Of a stretch of 64,000 bases of DNA, positions 40,805 to 49,147 are shown one piece after another; within the stretch, counting starts at the first letter, position 1; every line of letters starts with the position of its first letter. The stretch comes from Streptomyces sp. 846.5 (GTDB lineage: Bacteria > Actinomycetota > Actinomycetes > Streptomycetales > Streptomycetaceae), in contig NZ_SOBN01000001.1 of assembly GCF_004365705.1 (NCBI RefSeq), positions 3,086,001-3,150,000 on the forward strand. The letters are read 5' to 3'. The notes under the pieces were generated by a model that saw only the letters and a program-made list of their open reading frames with translations, made no database searches and was not told the origin of the DNA. The position numbers were made by a program, and so were the translations under genes.

Positions 40805-42955
40805 CTAGCGGGCCAGCGAGCGCTTCAGGAAGGCCACCTGGAGCAGCAGCAGGTTCTCCGCCACCTCCTCCTGCGGGGTCATATGGGTCACCCCGGACAG
40901 CGGCAGCAGTTCGTGCGGGCGCCCGGCGGCGAGCAGCGCCGAGGAGAGCCGCAGGGTGTGCGCGACCACCACGTTGTCGTCGGCGAGGCCGTGGATCAGC
41001 TGCAGCGGGCGGGTCAGCCTCGGGGCGTCGGCGGTCAGCGAGTTGGCCGCGTACACCTCGGGGCGCTCGGCGGGGTGGCCGAGGTAGCGCTCGGTGTAGT
41101 GGGTGTCGTAGAGCTCCCATTCGGTGACCGGGGCCCCGGCGACGGCGGCGTGGAAGACGTCGGGGCGGCGCAGCACGGCCAGCGCGGCCAGATAGCCGCC
41201 GTAGGACCAGCCGCGGATGCCGACCCTGGTGAGGTCCAGCGGATGCTCCACGGCAAGTGCCTGCAGGGCCTCCACCTGGTCGTCCAGGGTGGCGCCGGCG
41301 AAGTCGAAGGCGACGGCCTTCTCCCAGGCCGGGCTGCGCCCCGGGGTGCCGCGGCCGTCCGCGACCACCACCGCGAAGCCCTGGTCGGCGAACCACTGCG
41401 AGGTGAGGTGGGGGTTCTGCGCGGCGACCACCATCTGCCCGTGCGGTCCGCCGTAGGGGTTCATCAGGACCGGCAGCAGGCCGTCCCGCTCGCGGTCGTA
41501 GCCGGTCGGGAGCAGCACGGCGGCCGGGATGCGGCTCTTGCCGGCCAGCGTGAGCACCGGGCGCGCGGTGATCACCGGGGTGTCCGCACGGGACTCCACG
41601 GTGTGGACCGGGACGCCGTCACGGAGGATCCGGACCACCGTTCCCGGCCGGTCCAGCGCGGCGGACGCCAGCACGGTGACCGACTCGGCGCGGACCGCCG
41701 CGTGGTGGCCGGACTCGGCGCTGACCCGGATGGCGCCTCCTCCGGTTCCGGTGCCGACGGCGTACAGGTGCACCTCGCCGATCTCGGGGTCGGCGGCGGC
41801 CTCCCCGGCCGAGGCGGTGATCAGCACATCCTCCGAGCCGAGGTCGAGGACCGCCCGTACCTGCAGCTCAGGGCCGGTGAGCCGGGTGTCGCCGACGACC
41901 AGGGAGCGGGCCCCGCCCTGGTCCGAGATCCGGACCAGCCGTCCGTCCGGGGTCCAGGCCGGGACGCCGGGGAAGAGCTCCAGCCAGGCCTGGTCCTGCT
42001 CCTCCAGCAGCACCGTGGTCGCGCCGGTCTCCGGGTCGACGCCGAGGGTGAGCTGGCTGCGCTGGTCGCGGGCCTGGACCAGGAGCAGCGGCGGACCGCC
42101 GGCCGACCAGTGCACCCGGGCCAGGTAGGGGTGGGCCTCGCGGTCCCAGACGACCTCGGTCCGGCCGCCGTCCAGGCTCAGCACGGCCAGGGTGACCTCG
42201 GCATTGGGGCTGCCGGCCTTCGGGTAGGCGATCTCGCCCGCCGGGCGGTCCGGGTTGGCCGGGTCGGCGATCCACCAGCGCTGGACCGGGGTGGAGTCGA
42301 CCCGGGCCACCAGCAGCCGGTCGCTGTCGGGCGACCACCAGAAGCCCCTGGTGCGGTCCATCTCCTCCTGCGCGATGAACTCGGCCTGGCCCCAGGCCAC
42401 CTCGCCGTCCTCGGCGCCGGAGGGTCCGGCGAGCGCCCGGTCACCGCTGCCGTCGGCGCCGATCGCCCGGAGCTCGCCGGCGACGGTGGCGTAGGCGATC
42501 TGGGAGCCGTCCGGCGAAGGGCGCGGATCGAGCACCGAGCCATGGGCCGGCAGCTCCACGGCTCCTCCTGACAGCAGGTCCGCGGTGAACAGGCGTCCGG
42601 ACAGGGCGAAGGCGGCCATGGTCACCGCGGCGTCGGTGGCGTAGCCGACGACGCCGGCCGAGCCCTCGCGGCTGCGTTCACGTCGGGCCCGCTCCTCCGG
42701 GCTCAGCTGTTCCTCCCCGCTGCCGAGCAGAGCCGACGGGTCGGCGACGATGCGCTCGAACGGAGTACTGCCGTCCGGAAGATCCACTACTTGGAGCAGG
42801 TTCGCCCGTTCGGCCGCACCGGCGGAGCGGAGGAAGGCGACCCTGCGCCCGTCCGGTGCGACGGTGAACGACCGCGGTGCTCCCAGCGTGAAGCGCAGGG
42901 TCCGCGAGTACTGGCGGGGGAAGGAGTTCTCCGGCGTCGTGTCCTGAGTGGTCAT
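40805..42955 (-). CDS. S9 family prolyl oligopeptidase / dipeptidyl peptidase IV-like
   Basis: 716 residues, full length. The N-terminal beta-propeller (SFTVAPDGRRVAFLRS, RLLVARVDSTPVQRWWIADP) includes AEFIAQEEMDRTRGFWWSPD with the paired Glu that binds the substrate N-terminus in DPP IV. The C-terminal hydrolase has GWSYGG (Ser), HGLADDNV (Asp) and SGVTHMTP (His). Predicts an aminopeptidase releasing dipeptides, cytosolic since there is no signal peptide. ATG at 42955 has TAAGGT 6 bases upstream: leaderless. A palindromic operator candidate lies in the divergent gap upstream. Confidence 0.93.
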   Translation of the reverse strand: MTTQDTTPENSFPRQYSRTLRFTLGAPRSFTVAPDGRRVAFLRSAGAAERANLLQVVDLPDGSTPFERIVADPSALLGSGEEQLSPEERARRERSREGSAGVVGYATDAAVTMAAFALSGRLFTADLLSGGAVELPAHGSVLDPRPSPDGSQIAYATVAGELRAIGADGSGDRALAGPSGAEDGEVAWGQAEFIAQEEMDRTRGFWWSPDSDRLLVARVDSTPVQRWWIADPANPDRPAGEIAYPKAGSPNAEVTLAVLSLDGGRTEVVWDREAHPYLARVHWSAGGPPLLLVQARDQRSQLTLGVDPETGATTVLLEEQDQAWLELFPGVPAWTPDGRLVRISDQGGARSLVVGDTRLTGPELQVRAVLDLGSEDVLITASAGEAAADPEIGEVHLYAVGTGTGGGAIRVSAESGHHAAVRAESVTVLASAALDRPGTVVRILRDGVPVHTVESRADTPVITARPVLTLAGKSRIPAAVLLPTGYDRERDGLLPVLMNPYGGPHGQMVVAAQNPHLTSQWFADQGFAVVVADGRGTPGRSPAWEKAVAFDFAGATLDDQVEALQALAVEHPLDLTRVGIRGWSYGGYLAALAVLRRPDVFHAAVAGAPVTEWELYDTHYTERYLGHPAERPEVYAANSLTADAPRLTRPLQLIHGLADDNVVVAHTLRLSSALLAAGRPHELLPLSGVTHMTPQEEVAENLLLLQVAFLKRSLAR

Positions 42956-42961
42956 GTTCCG

Positions 42962-42967
42962 ACCTTA
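42962..42967 (-). promoter_or_regulatory. -10 hexamer, leaderless promoter of the S9 peptidase
   Basis: TAAGGT on the minus strand, 6 bases before the ATG at 42955. Confidence 0.5.
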
Positions 42968-43119
42968 GAGCCGCAGGCCGGGACGCAGATCGTCCCCCAG
43001 GAGGGTCAAACCCGACCCGGCTTTCGCTCGCCCGTTCGGACGCCCGGCGGGGGCGGCACGCCCGCGACGCGTGCGCCCCGGTCGTGCACCGATGCTCCGG
43101 CATATGCATGATGACGGAA

Positions 43120-43137
43120 AGTGACCTATCGGTCACT
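43120..43137. promoter_or_regulatory. Perfect inverted repeat in divergent promoter region, candidate operator
   Basis: AGTGACC-TATC-GGTCACT, two exact 7-base half sites with a 4-base spacer, in the 284-base gap between the S9 peptidase and the small membrane protein at 43240. Size and symmetry suit a dimeric TetR/GntR-type regulator. Confidence 0.4.
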
Positions 43138-43239
43138 CTCTGGGTATCAACAAGCTGCGCTGCACAGAAGCTGCACTGCACACCCGCCCCCGACCGGTTC
43201 GGCAGTCCCCGCCGTGCCGCTGCTGAGAGGTGAGTCGCG

Positions 43240-43434
43240 ATGGTTCTGCCGATTTCCGCCGCCGTCCTGATGCTGGTCATTGTCATCCTGCTGGTCCGGC
43301 GCTCCGGACTGAAGCTCGTGCACGCCGTGGTCTGCGCCCTGCTGGGCTTCTACCTCGCGTCCACGTCCATCGCGCAGCCGATCCACACGCTGAGCACCAA
43401 TGTCGCCGGGATGATCTCCGGCATCCGACTCTGA
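43240..43434 (+). CDS. Small two-helix membrane protein
   Basis: 64 residues: MVLPISAAVLMLVIVILLVR then RSGLKLVHAVVCALLGFYLA and a C-terminal amphipathic STNVAGMISGIRL. I recall near-identical short proteins (isoleucine/valine-rich helix, RSGLK, LLGFYL, ISGI at the end) in Streptomyces, often annotated only as hypothetical. GAGAGG lies upstream of the ATG. A 9-bp hairpin overlaps its stop. Function unknown; possibly a subunit or regulator of a membrane complex. Confidence 0.78.
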   Translation: MVLPISAAVLMLVIVILLVRRSGLKLVHAVVCALLGFYLASTSIAQPIHTLSTNVAGMISGIRL

Positions 43435-43469
43435 CGGCCGACCCTGACCGACCCCTGACCGGCCGTCAG
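43431..43469 (+). terminator. Hairpin overlapping the stop of the small membrane protein
   Basis: CTGACGGCC (43431-43439) and GGCCGTCAG (43461-43469), perfect 9 bp with a 21-base loop. Confidence 0.5.
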
Positions 43470-43513
43470 CCGGCCTCCGGGGCTCCGTCGGGGCCGCTGT
43501 CAGCGCCTGCCCT

Positions 43514-43519
43514 TACGCT
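43514..43519 (+). promoter_or_regulatory. -10 hexamer, leaderless promoter of mshB
   Basis: TACGCT, 6 bases before the ATG at 43526. Confidence 0.5.
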
Positions 43520-43525
43520 GGCTCC

Positions 43526-44494
43526 ATGACCGACCCGACCGTCCCTCCTGCCTCCCCCTCGGCGGCGCGCCGACTCCTGCTCGTCCACGCCCATCCGGAC
43601 GACGAGAGCATCGGCAACGGCGCCACCATGGCCCGCTATGCCGCCGAGGGCGCCCTGGTGACCCTGGTCACCTGCACCCTCGGCGAGGAGGGCGAGGTGA
43701 TCGGCGACGATCTGCAGCACCTCGCGGCCGACCGGGACGACACCCTGGGGCAGCACCGCATCGGCGAGCTGGCCGCGGCGATGCGGGCGCTCGGAGTGAC
43801 CGACCACCGCTTCCTCGGCGGCGCGGGCCGCTACCGCGACTCGGGAATGATGGGCGTGCAGAGCAACAAGCGCCCCGACTGCTTCTGGCAGGCCGACCTG
43901 GACGAGGCGGCGGGCCACCTGGTGGCGGTCATCCGCGAGACCCGGCCGCAGGTGCTGGCCACCTACGACGAGAACGGCGGCTACGGCCACCCCGACCACA
44001 TCCAGGCGCACCGCACCGCGATGCGGGCCCACCAGCTGGCGGCCGACCCGGAGTTCCGCCCCGAGCTGGGCCCGGCCCACCGGATCGACAAGGTCTACTG
44101 GAACTGCGTGCCGCTCTCGGTGATCGAGGACTTCTTCGCGACGCTGCGCTCCCAGGGCCGGGAGTTCCCCTTCCCCGGCGTCGCCGGCCCCGCGGACGTC
44201 CCCGGCGTGGTCCCGGACGAGCAGGTCACCGCGACGGTGGACGGCAGCGCCTACGCGGACCGCAAGATCGAGGCGATGCGCGCCCATGCCACCCAGATCG
44301 CGGTGGACGGGCCCTTCTTCTCCCTCTCCAACGACCTCGGCCAGCCGGTGCCGACGATGGAGGCCTACCGGCTGGTGCACGGCGAGGCCGGACCGCCCGG
44401 CGCGTCCGGCCGCGAGGAGGACCTCTTCGCCGGGATCGCGGGGACCGCCGTCCAGCCCGCCCCGTCCGACGCCGTGAGGAATCCGACCCGATGA
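43526..44494 (+). CDS. mshB: N-acetyl-1-D-myo-inositol-2-amino-2-deoxy-alpha-D-glucopyranoside deacetylase
   Basis: 322 residues, PIG-L/LmbE fold. Zinc motif [44 protein letters not shown] and the second motif [10 protein letters not shown] are all as in MshB. Deacetylates GlcNAc-inositol in mycothiol synthesis, the actinobacterial thiol buffer; some activity on mycothiol conjugates is shared with Mca. GMMG and the overall length favour MshB over Mca. Leaderless ATG. It overlaps the next membrane-protein gene as ATGA, a pairing also seen in mycobacteria (Rv1170-Rv1171). Confidence 0.94.
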   Translation: MTDPTVPPASPSAARRLLLVHAHPDDESIGNGATMARYAAEGALVTLVTCTLGEEGEVIGDDLQHLAADRDDTLGQHRIGELAAAMRALGVTDHRFLGGAGRYRDSGMMGVQSNKRPDCFWQADLDEAAGHLVAVIRETRPQVLATYDENGGYGHPDHIQAHRTAMRAHQLAADPEFRPELGPAHRIDKVYWNCVPLSVIEDFFATLRSQGREFPFPGVAGPADVPGVVPDEQVTATVDGSAYADRKIEAMRAHATQIAVDGPFFSLSNDLGQPVPTMEAYRLVHGEAGPPGASGREEDLFAGIAGTAVQPAPSDAVRNPTR

Positions 44495-44949
44495 GCCGCC
44501 CCCAGGACCGCGCCCGCGCGACGGTGCCCGCGCCGCGCTCCTCCTCGCCCCACTCCGCACCGGACTCCGCCGTGCCGCTGGGGCGGGGGGCGCGGATCAC
44601 CGCCTATGTGCTGCTCACCGTGCTGGGGTTGGCCATCGGCCTGGCCGGCTGCTTCGTCCAGGCGCTGTGGTTCCCGGGCGGACTGCTGCTGGCGCTGGGC
44701 GCCTCGTTCGCGCTCTTCCACGGTGGACGGGTGCTGACCGGCACCCGGCTCGGCGCGGCGCTGCCGGCCGTCGGCTGGTTCGCGATACTGCTGCTGGCCA
44801 ACACGCCCCGACCCGAGGGCGATTTCCTGCTTGCGGCTAGCACCGGGTCATACGTTTTTCTGCTGGGAGGGATGGCCCTCGCTGTGATCTGCGCCACGCT
44901 CCCTTCGCGGGCCACGCTACGGGCCGTGCGGGACGCCCAGAGCCATTGA
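44491..44949 (+). CDS. Four-helix membrane protein coupled to mshB
   Basis: 152 residues. A disordered N-terminus of about 35 residues is followed by four hydrophobic segments: [53 protein letters not shown] and [16 protein letters not shown] recall the family as DUF6113 but am not certain. The ATG overlaps the mshB stop as ATGA. Conserved adjacency to mshB suggests, without proof, a link to mycothiol or inositol metabolism. Confidence 0.82.
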   Translation: MSRPQDRARATVPAPRSSSPHSAPDSAVPLGRGARITAYVLLTVLGLAIGLAGCFVQALWFPGGLLLALGASFALFHGGRVLTGTRLGAALPAVGWFAILLLANTPRPEGDFLLAASTGSYVFLLGGMALAVICATLPSRATLRAVRDAQSH

Positions 44950-45217
44950 GCAGATACGGTCAACTCGCCACAAAACCTGATAATCGGTCAGCGTGTCAGA
45001 GTCACCTGCCGCCCAGTAAGGTGGTGGACCAACACACGGGGGGTGTTGCCGCCGGGGCGAAGGGGCCCGACGGCGGCAGGCCCCCAAGGCGGAGCCGACG
45101 GTCGATCCAGAGCTGGATTCCTGACGACCTGTCCGCCGGCGCGCACACGGCGCAAGACCGACGATCCACAACCGCACCCCGTCCCCACAGGCCGCGGAGC
45201 GAACCGGAGCAGACGCA

Positions 45218-47503
45218 GTGAGCCGAGAATCTGACAATCCGTCGACCCCGCCCCGTCCTGGTCCGGATGCCTATCCGTCGGGCACTCCCCCGTACGGTCT
45301 CTCCAGCGACCCCGCCTTCTCCCGGGCCGGGCAGCCGACGGGCCCTCCGGGCGCGGACCCGGACGAGGCTCCTCCCGAGGAACCCCGCACCGAGACGACG
45401 CTCACCACGCGCATCCGGATCAACATCCCCGGCTCCCGGCCCATCCCGCCGGTGGTCGTGCGCAGCACGGTGCCCAGCGCCGGCAAGGACCCCGCCGCGG
45501 ACGGCGACACCTCGGCGGAGGCTAACGCGGCTAACGCGGCAAACGGGACGAACGGGGCGAACGCGCCCCGGCACCGGTCGGGGAGCGGCAGTTCACCCGT
45601 GCTGGGCGTGATGGAGGACCGCGGCGCGACCACCGCGCCGATGCCCGACCTTCCGCCGGAGTGGCGCACCCAGGACGGCGCGGGGACCCCGGCGCCGGGT
45701 GACCAGCCGGAGGCGCCCAGCACCTGGTTCGCCCCGCGCAAGAAGTCCCAGCCGGGGGCCGCCGAGCCCACCCCGGCGTCCCCGCCGCAGGCCGCCGCCC
45801 AGCAGGCCGCCGCCCCGCCGCCCTCGTACCAGCTGCCGGGCTTCGAGCAGCCGGTGTTCGAGCAGCCCGGGTACGTGGCCCCGGAGGAGGAGACCCAGGC
45901 CATTCCGCAGCCCGGGTACGAGCCGTCCGGCTACCAGCCGCAGCCGGGCTACCAGCAGTCCCCGTACGAACAGCAGCGGCCCGGCTTCCAGCAGTCCCCC
46001 TACGAACAGCAGCAGTCCGGCTTCGAGCAGCCGCCTGCCTTCGGTCAGGCCGACTACCCGCAGCAGGCCCTGTACGAGCAGCCGTACCAGGGCAGCCCGT
46101 ACCAGCAGCAGCCCTACACCCAGCCGGCGACGCCACCGCCGGGCCCGCTGACGCCGGGCCCCCTGACCACCGGCCCCCTGACGCCGGGCCCGCTGACGAC
46201 TGGCCCGCAGACGCCCGACCCGCAGAACTCCGGCCGTCCGGTCGGGCTCAACGGCGGACTGGCCGTCGGCGCCCCCGACACCCGGCAGCGCAACCGGCCG
46301 CCCCAGCAGCAGGATCCGGAGGCCACCGCCGCCCTCCCGCTGTTCCGCGAGCCCGCCACGGACGCGACAGCCACGACCCCCCGCCCCGCGCCGAAGGCGC
46401 CCCCCGCCGGACGGCAGCAGTCACAGCAGCAGGAGCAGTCGGCGCGCCAGACCGCGACGCCGCCGGTCAGCGACGGCTTCGCCGGTGGCGCCGGCGGCGT
46501 CGGCGCCCCGCCGCGCAAGCCCACCGAGGTCAGCGCCCCGGCGGCAGCGCCGTCCACCAAGAAGCGCCCCTCCGCCGCCCGACGCAGCCGAAAGCTGCTG
46601 GTCACCACCATCGGCCTGCTCGTCATGGCGGTGGGCGTGGCCTACGGCGCCGGCCTGATGCTCAATCAGTCGGACGTCCCCAAGGGCACCACCGTCCTCG
46701 GCCAGAACATCGGCGGGGACACCCGGGACGTCGCCGTGCACACCCTGGACGGCACCGTCGGCGTCCTCGCCGCCAAGTCGTTGACGCTGGTCGTCGGCTC
46801 CAAGCAGGTGAAGCTCAACCCCTCAGTGGCCGGGCTGACCATCGACACCACCGCCACCGTGCAGGGAATCGCGCACCACAGCTACAACCCGGCCTCGGTG
46901 CTGCCCTCGCTGTTCGGCGGCGAGCACCCGGTCGCACCGGTGGTGAAGATCGACGAGGACAAGCTGCGCTCAGCGCTCCAGCAGCTGGCCTCCGGCAGCG
47001 GGGCCGGCGCCAAGGAGGGCAGCGTCCACTTCGGCTCCGACGGCAGCACCCAGATCACCGCACCGCAGTCCGGCCAGAGCCCGAACATCGAGGCCGCCAT
47101 GGCGCTGGTGGAACAGGCCTACCGGGACCGCGCCGCCGGGCTCCCGGACAAGCCGGTGACCATCCCGGTGACCACGACCCAACCGAAGGCCTCGGCGGCC
47201 CAGTTGAGGGCCGCCGCCGACTCGATCGGCGCGTGGGCCGGGAAGCACAAGTTCACGGTGACCGTGAAGGGCATCTCCCTGCCGTTCGGCAAGACCGCCT
47301 TCAGTTCGTCCCTCAGCCTGCAGCCGGACGCGAGCGGCAAGGTCGTGCCCGTCTTCGACCTGGGCAAACTACAGAACGCGATCGGCGCCACCTTCGACGG
47401 GCTGAAGACCAAGCAGGGCTCCCTGGTCACCACCCAGGACATCGCGACCGCGCTGGCCCAGCTGATCAGCAAGCCGAACGGCGACCGGACAATCTCTCTG
47501 TAA
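45218..47503 (+). CDS. Large disordered membrane protein with VanW-type peptidoglycan-binding repeats
   Basis: 761 residues from GTG 45218. Residues 1-455 are cytosolic and disordered: Pro/Gln/Ala-rich, with units like QPGYEP, QSPYEQQ and GPLTPGPLTT. One membrane helix near 459-480 (LLVTTIGLLVMAVGVAYGAG) follows basic RRSRK. The exported part has two domains of the type that precede VanW (PG_binding_4), with GTTVLGQNIGGDTRDVAV and VVGSKQVKLNPSVAGLTID; the second begins near LRAAADSIGAW. The VanW domain itself is absent. Probably binds cell wall outside while the tail recruits cytosolic partners. No catalytic residue seen. Confidence 0.85.
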   Translation: MSRESDNPSTPPRPGPDAYPSGTPPYGLSSDPAFSRAGQPTGPPGADPDEAPPEEPRTETTLTTRIRINIPGSRPIPPVVVRSTVPSAGKDPAADGDTSAEANAANAANGTNGANAPRHRSGSGSSPVLGVMEDRGATTAPMPDLPPEWRTQDGAGTPAPGDQPEAPSTWFAPRKKSQPGAAEPTPASPPQAAAQQAAAPPPSYQLPGFEQPVFEQPGYVAPEEETQAIPQPGYEPSGYQPQPGYQQSPYEQQRPGFQQSPYEQQQSGFEQPPAFGQADYPQQALYEQPYQGSPYQQQPYTQPATPPPGPLTPGPLTTGPLTPGPLTTGPQTPDPQNSGRPVGLNGGLAVGAPDTRQRNRPPQQQDPEATAALPLFREPATDATATTPRPAPKAPPAGRQQSQQQEQSARQTATPPVSDGFAGGAGGVGAPPRKPTEVSAPAAAPSTKKRPSAARRSRKLLVTTIGLLVMAVGVAYGAGLMLNQSDVPKGTTVLGQNIGGDTRDVAVHTLDGTVGVLAAKSLTLVVGSKQVKLNPSVAGLTIDTTATVQGIAHHSYNPASVLPSLFGGEHPVAPVVKIDEDKLRSALQQLASGSGAGAKEGSVHFGSDGSTQITAPQSGQSPNIEAAMALVEQAYRDRAAGLPDKPVTIPVTTTQPKASAAQLRAAADSIGAWAGKHKFTVTVKGISLPFGKTAFSSSLSLQPDASGKVVPVFDLGKLQNAIGATFDGLKTKQGSLVTTQDIATALAQLISKPNGDRTISL
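46137..46210 (+). repeat. Tandem GPLTPGPLTT coding repeat
   Basis: DNA encoding alternating GPLTP and GPLTT/GPQTP units within the disordered region, a short in-frame tandem repeat likely to vary in copy number. Confidence 0.55.
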
Positions 47504-47525
47504 CCGACATTTCCCGCAGCCCCGG

Positions 47526-47559
47526 AGTGGCCGGTACCTGACCCCCAGGTGCCGGCCAC
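47526..47559 (+). terminator. Terminator after the VanW-type gene
   Basis: AGTGGCCGGTACCTG (47526-47540) pairs with CAGGTGCCGGCCACT (47545-47559) with one G-U pair and a 4-base loop, 22 bases after the stop. Confidence 0.7.
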
Positions 47560-48099
47560 TTCACTGCCATGTCGGCAGCACTATTCCATTGTGACAAGTG
47601 GGTTACACGGAGCCTGTGCGGTGGAAGAACTCTCGCGACCGAGCCCGCCGAATTGGTCTGCGGCAATGAAATCCATGCTTCAACTACCGCTTAGCTTTGT
47701 CTTGTATGTCCGCTTTGAGACTCATATCAGCATATAGATAATATCGAGGCGAAAGTTAGCTTGGTGGGCATTTCTCGTCCGCATTCCGGACAACTCTGCT
47801 GCAACTGTCGCTCTCAGCAAAACTGCATGTCACCCGCCCCAGTGGTGGCACTGTAATACCTGTAGACCAGAGCATCTATTACCGACGTTTAGAGCGTTAC
47901 CAATCTTTGATCAGCGCTCTGTCGACATGACCATCTCGTCCCATCAGGATGAGTCCTCAAGCCGTTGAACAGCGGCGGATGTTAGTCCCGGACTCACTGA
48001 TCCCGAAAGATTTCCTGCCCGTGCGCGACCTGCCCATCCGCACAGGTGCGCAGGACGGCGGGGTCGAGCGCGGGAAACGCACGAAGGAGCTGAACAGCG
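47560..48099 (+). promoter_or_regulatory. AT-rich upstream region of the first oligopeptide ABC operon
   Basis: About 540 bases with no gene I can support. The part from about 47680 to 47900 is by eye only 40-50% GC, including CATATCAGCATATAGATAAT, against more than 70% around it. Candidate promoter and regulator/nucleoid-protein binding area. AAGGAG (48084-48089) serves the TTG start at 48100. Confidence 0.5.
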
Positions 48100-49080
48100 T
48101 TGGGTCGCTACATGCTGCGCCGATTGGCCAACTACCTGATTCTGGTCATCGTGGCCACATCAGTGGCCTACTTCCTGGCGGCCTTGAGCCTCAACCCGCG
48201 TGCGAATTTCGAGCAGCAGAAGCCGCGCCCGACGATGGCCCAGATCGACGCCACGCTGGAGACCTACAACCTGAACCCGGAAACCCCCGTGGTCGTCCGT
48301 TATGCCCGCTGGGTCGACGGGATCGCACACGGAAATCTGGGTCTCGACATCAAGGGCGGCTCGGTCAGCGCCGACTTCGGCCGCCGGGTCGGCGTCAGCA
48401 CCCGACTGCTGGTCATCGCCACCTTCATCGGCTCCATCGGCGGTGTGCTGGTGGGCGCCTACGGAGCCATCAAGCAGTACCGGTTCTTCGACCGGTGGAC
48501 CACGCTGGCCTCCTTCTTCCTGCTGGCGATGCCGGTGTTCGTGGTGGCGATCGCCCTGGAGATGTTCGCGGTGAACATCAACCAGTCGGCGGGCACCACG
48601 ATCGTCCAGTACATCGGTGAGTACGACCCCACACTGAGCGGCTTCTGGCCGGTGATGATCAGTCGGCTCCAGCACCTGATCCTGCCGACCATCGCCCTGT
48701 CGCTGTTCCAGATCGCCCAGTACAGCCGCTACCAGCGCAACACCATGCTGGACGTGCTGGGCAGCGACTTCCTGCGGACCGCGCGGGCCAAGGGCCTGCG
48801 CCGCCGCACCGCGCTGATGAAGCACGGTCTGCGCACCGCGATCCTGCCGATCGTGCCGCTGCTGGTCTACAACATCGTGCTGCTGTTCACCGGGGCCACC
48901 TTCACCGAGAAGATCTTCGGCTGGCACGGCATGGGCGAGTGGCTGGTGGACTCGATCACCACCCAGGACGTCAACTCCGTCGCCGCGGTCAGCCTGTTCA
49001 CCGCCGCGGTCGTCCTGGTGGCCGGCCTCCTGTCCGATCTGATCTACTCCGCGCTCGATCCGCGGGTGCGCTTCAGCTGA
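48100..49080 (+). CDS. Oligopeptide ABC transporter permease, DppB type (cassette 1)
   Basis: 326 residues, six membrane helices: LANYLILVIVATSVAYFLAA at the N-terminus and RLLVIATFIGSIGGVLVGAY in the permease core. The EAA-type coupling loop reads NTMLDVLGSDFLRTARAKGL, and the C-terminus SALDPRVRFS is typical of DppB/OppB. Starts at TTG 48100 (MGRYMLRRL), with AAGGAG 10 bases upstream. Together with the DppC-type gene it forms the membrane pore for peptide uptake. First gene of a rightward operon ending with its binding protein. Confidence 0.93.
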   Translation: MGRYMLRRLANYLILVIVATSVAYFLAALSLNPRANFEQQKPRPTMAQIDATLETYNLNPETPVVVRYARWVDGIAHGNLGLDIKGGSVSADFGRRVGVSTRLLVIATFIGSIGGVLVGAYGAIKQYRFFDRWTTLASFFLLAMPVFVVAIALEMFAVNINQSAGTTIVQYIGEYDPTLSGFWPVMISRLQHLILPTIALSLFQIAQYSRYQRNTMLDVLGSDFLRTARAKGLRRRTALMKHGLRTAILPIVPLLVYNIVLLFTGATFTEKIFGWHGMGEWLVDSITTQDVNSVAAVSLFTAAVVLVAGLLSDLIYSALDPRVRFS

Positions 49081-49147
49081 GCCCAAACACCCCTCGGGGC
49101 CCATCGGAACCGCAGCAGTGACCGCACGATCAGGAGAGTGAAGAGAG

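Noticed and set aside
45900-46220. Regular repeats that could suggest a CRISPR-like array
   Set aside because: They are in-frame coding repeats (QSPYEQQ, GPLTP units) without conserved-length spacers.
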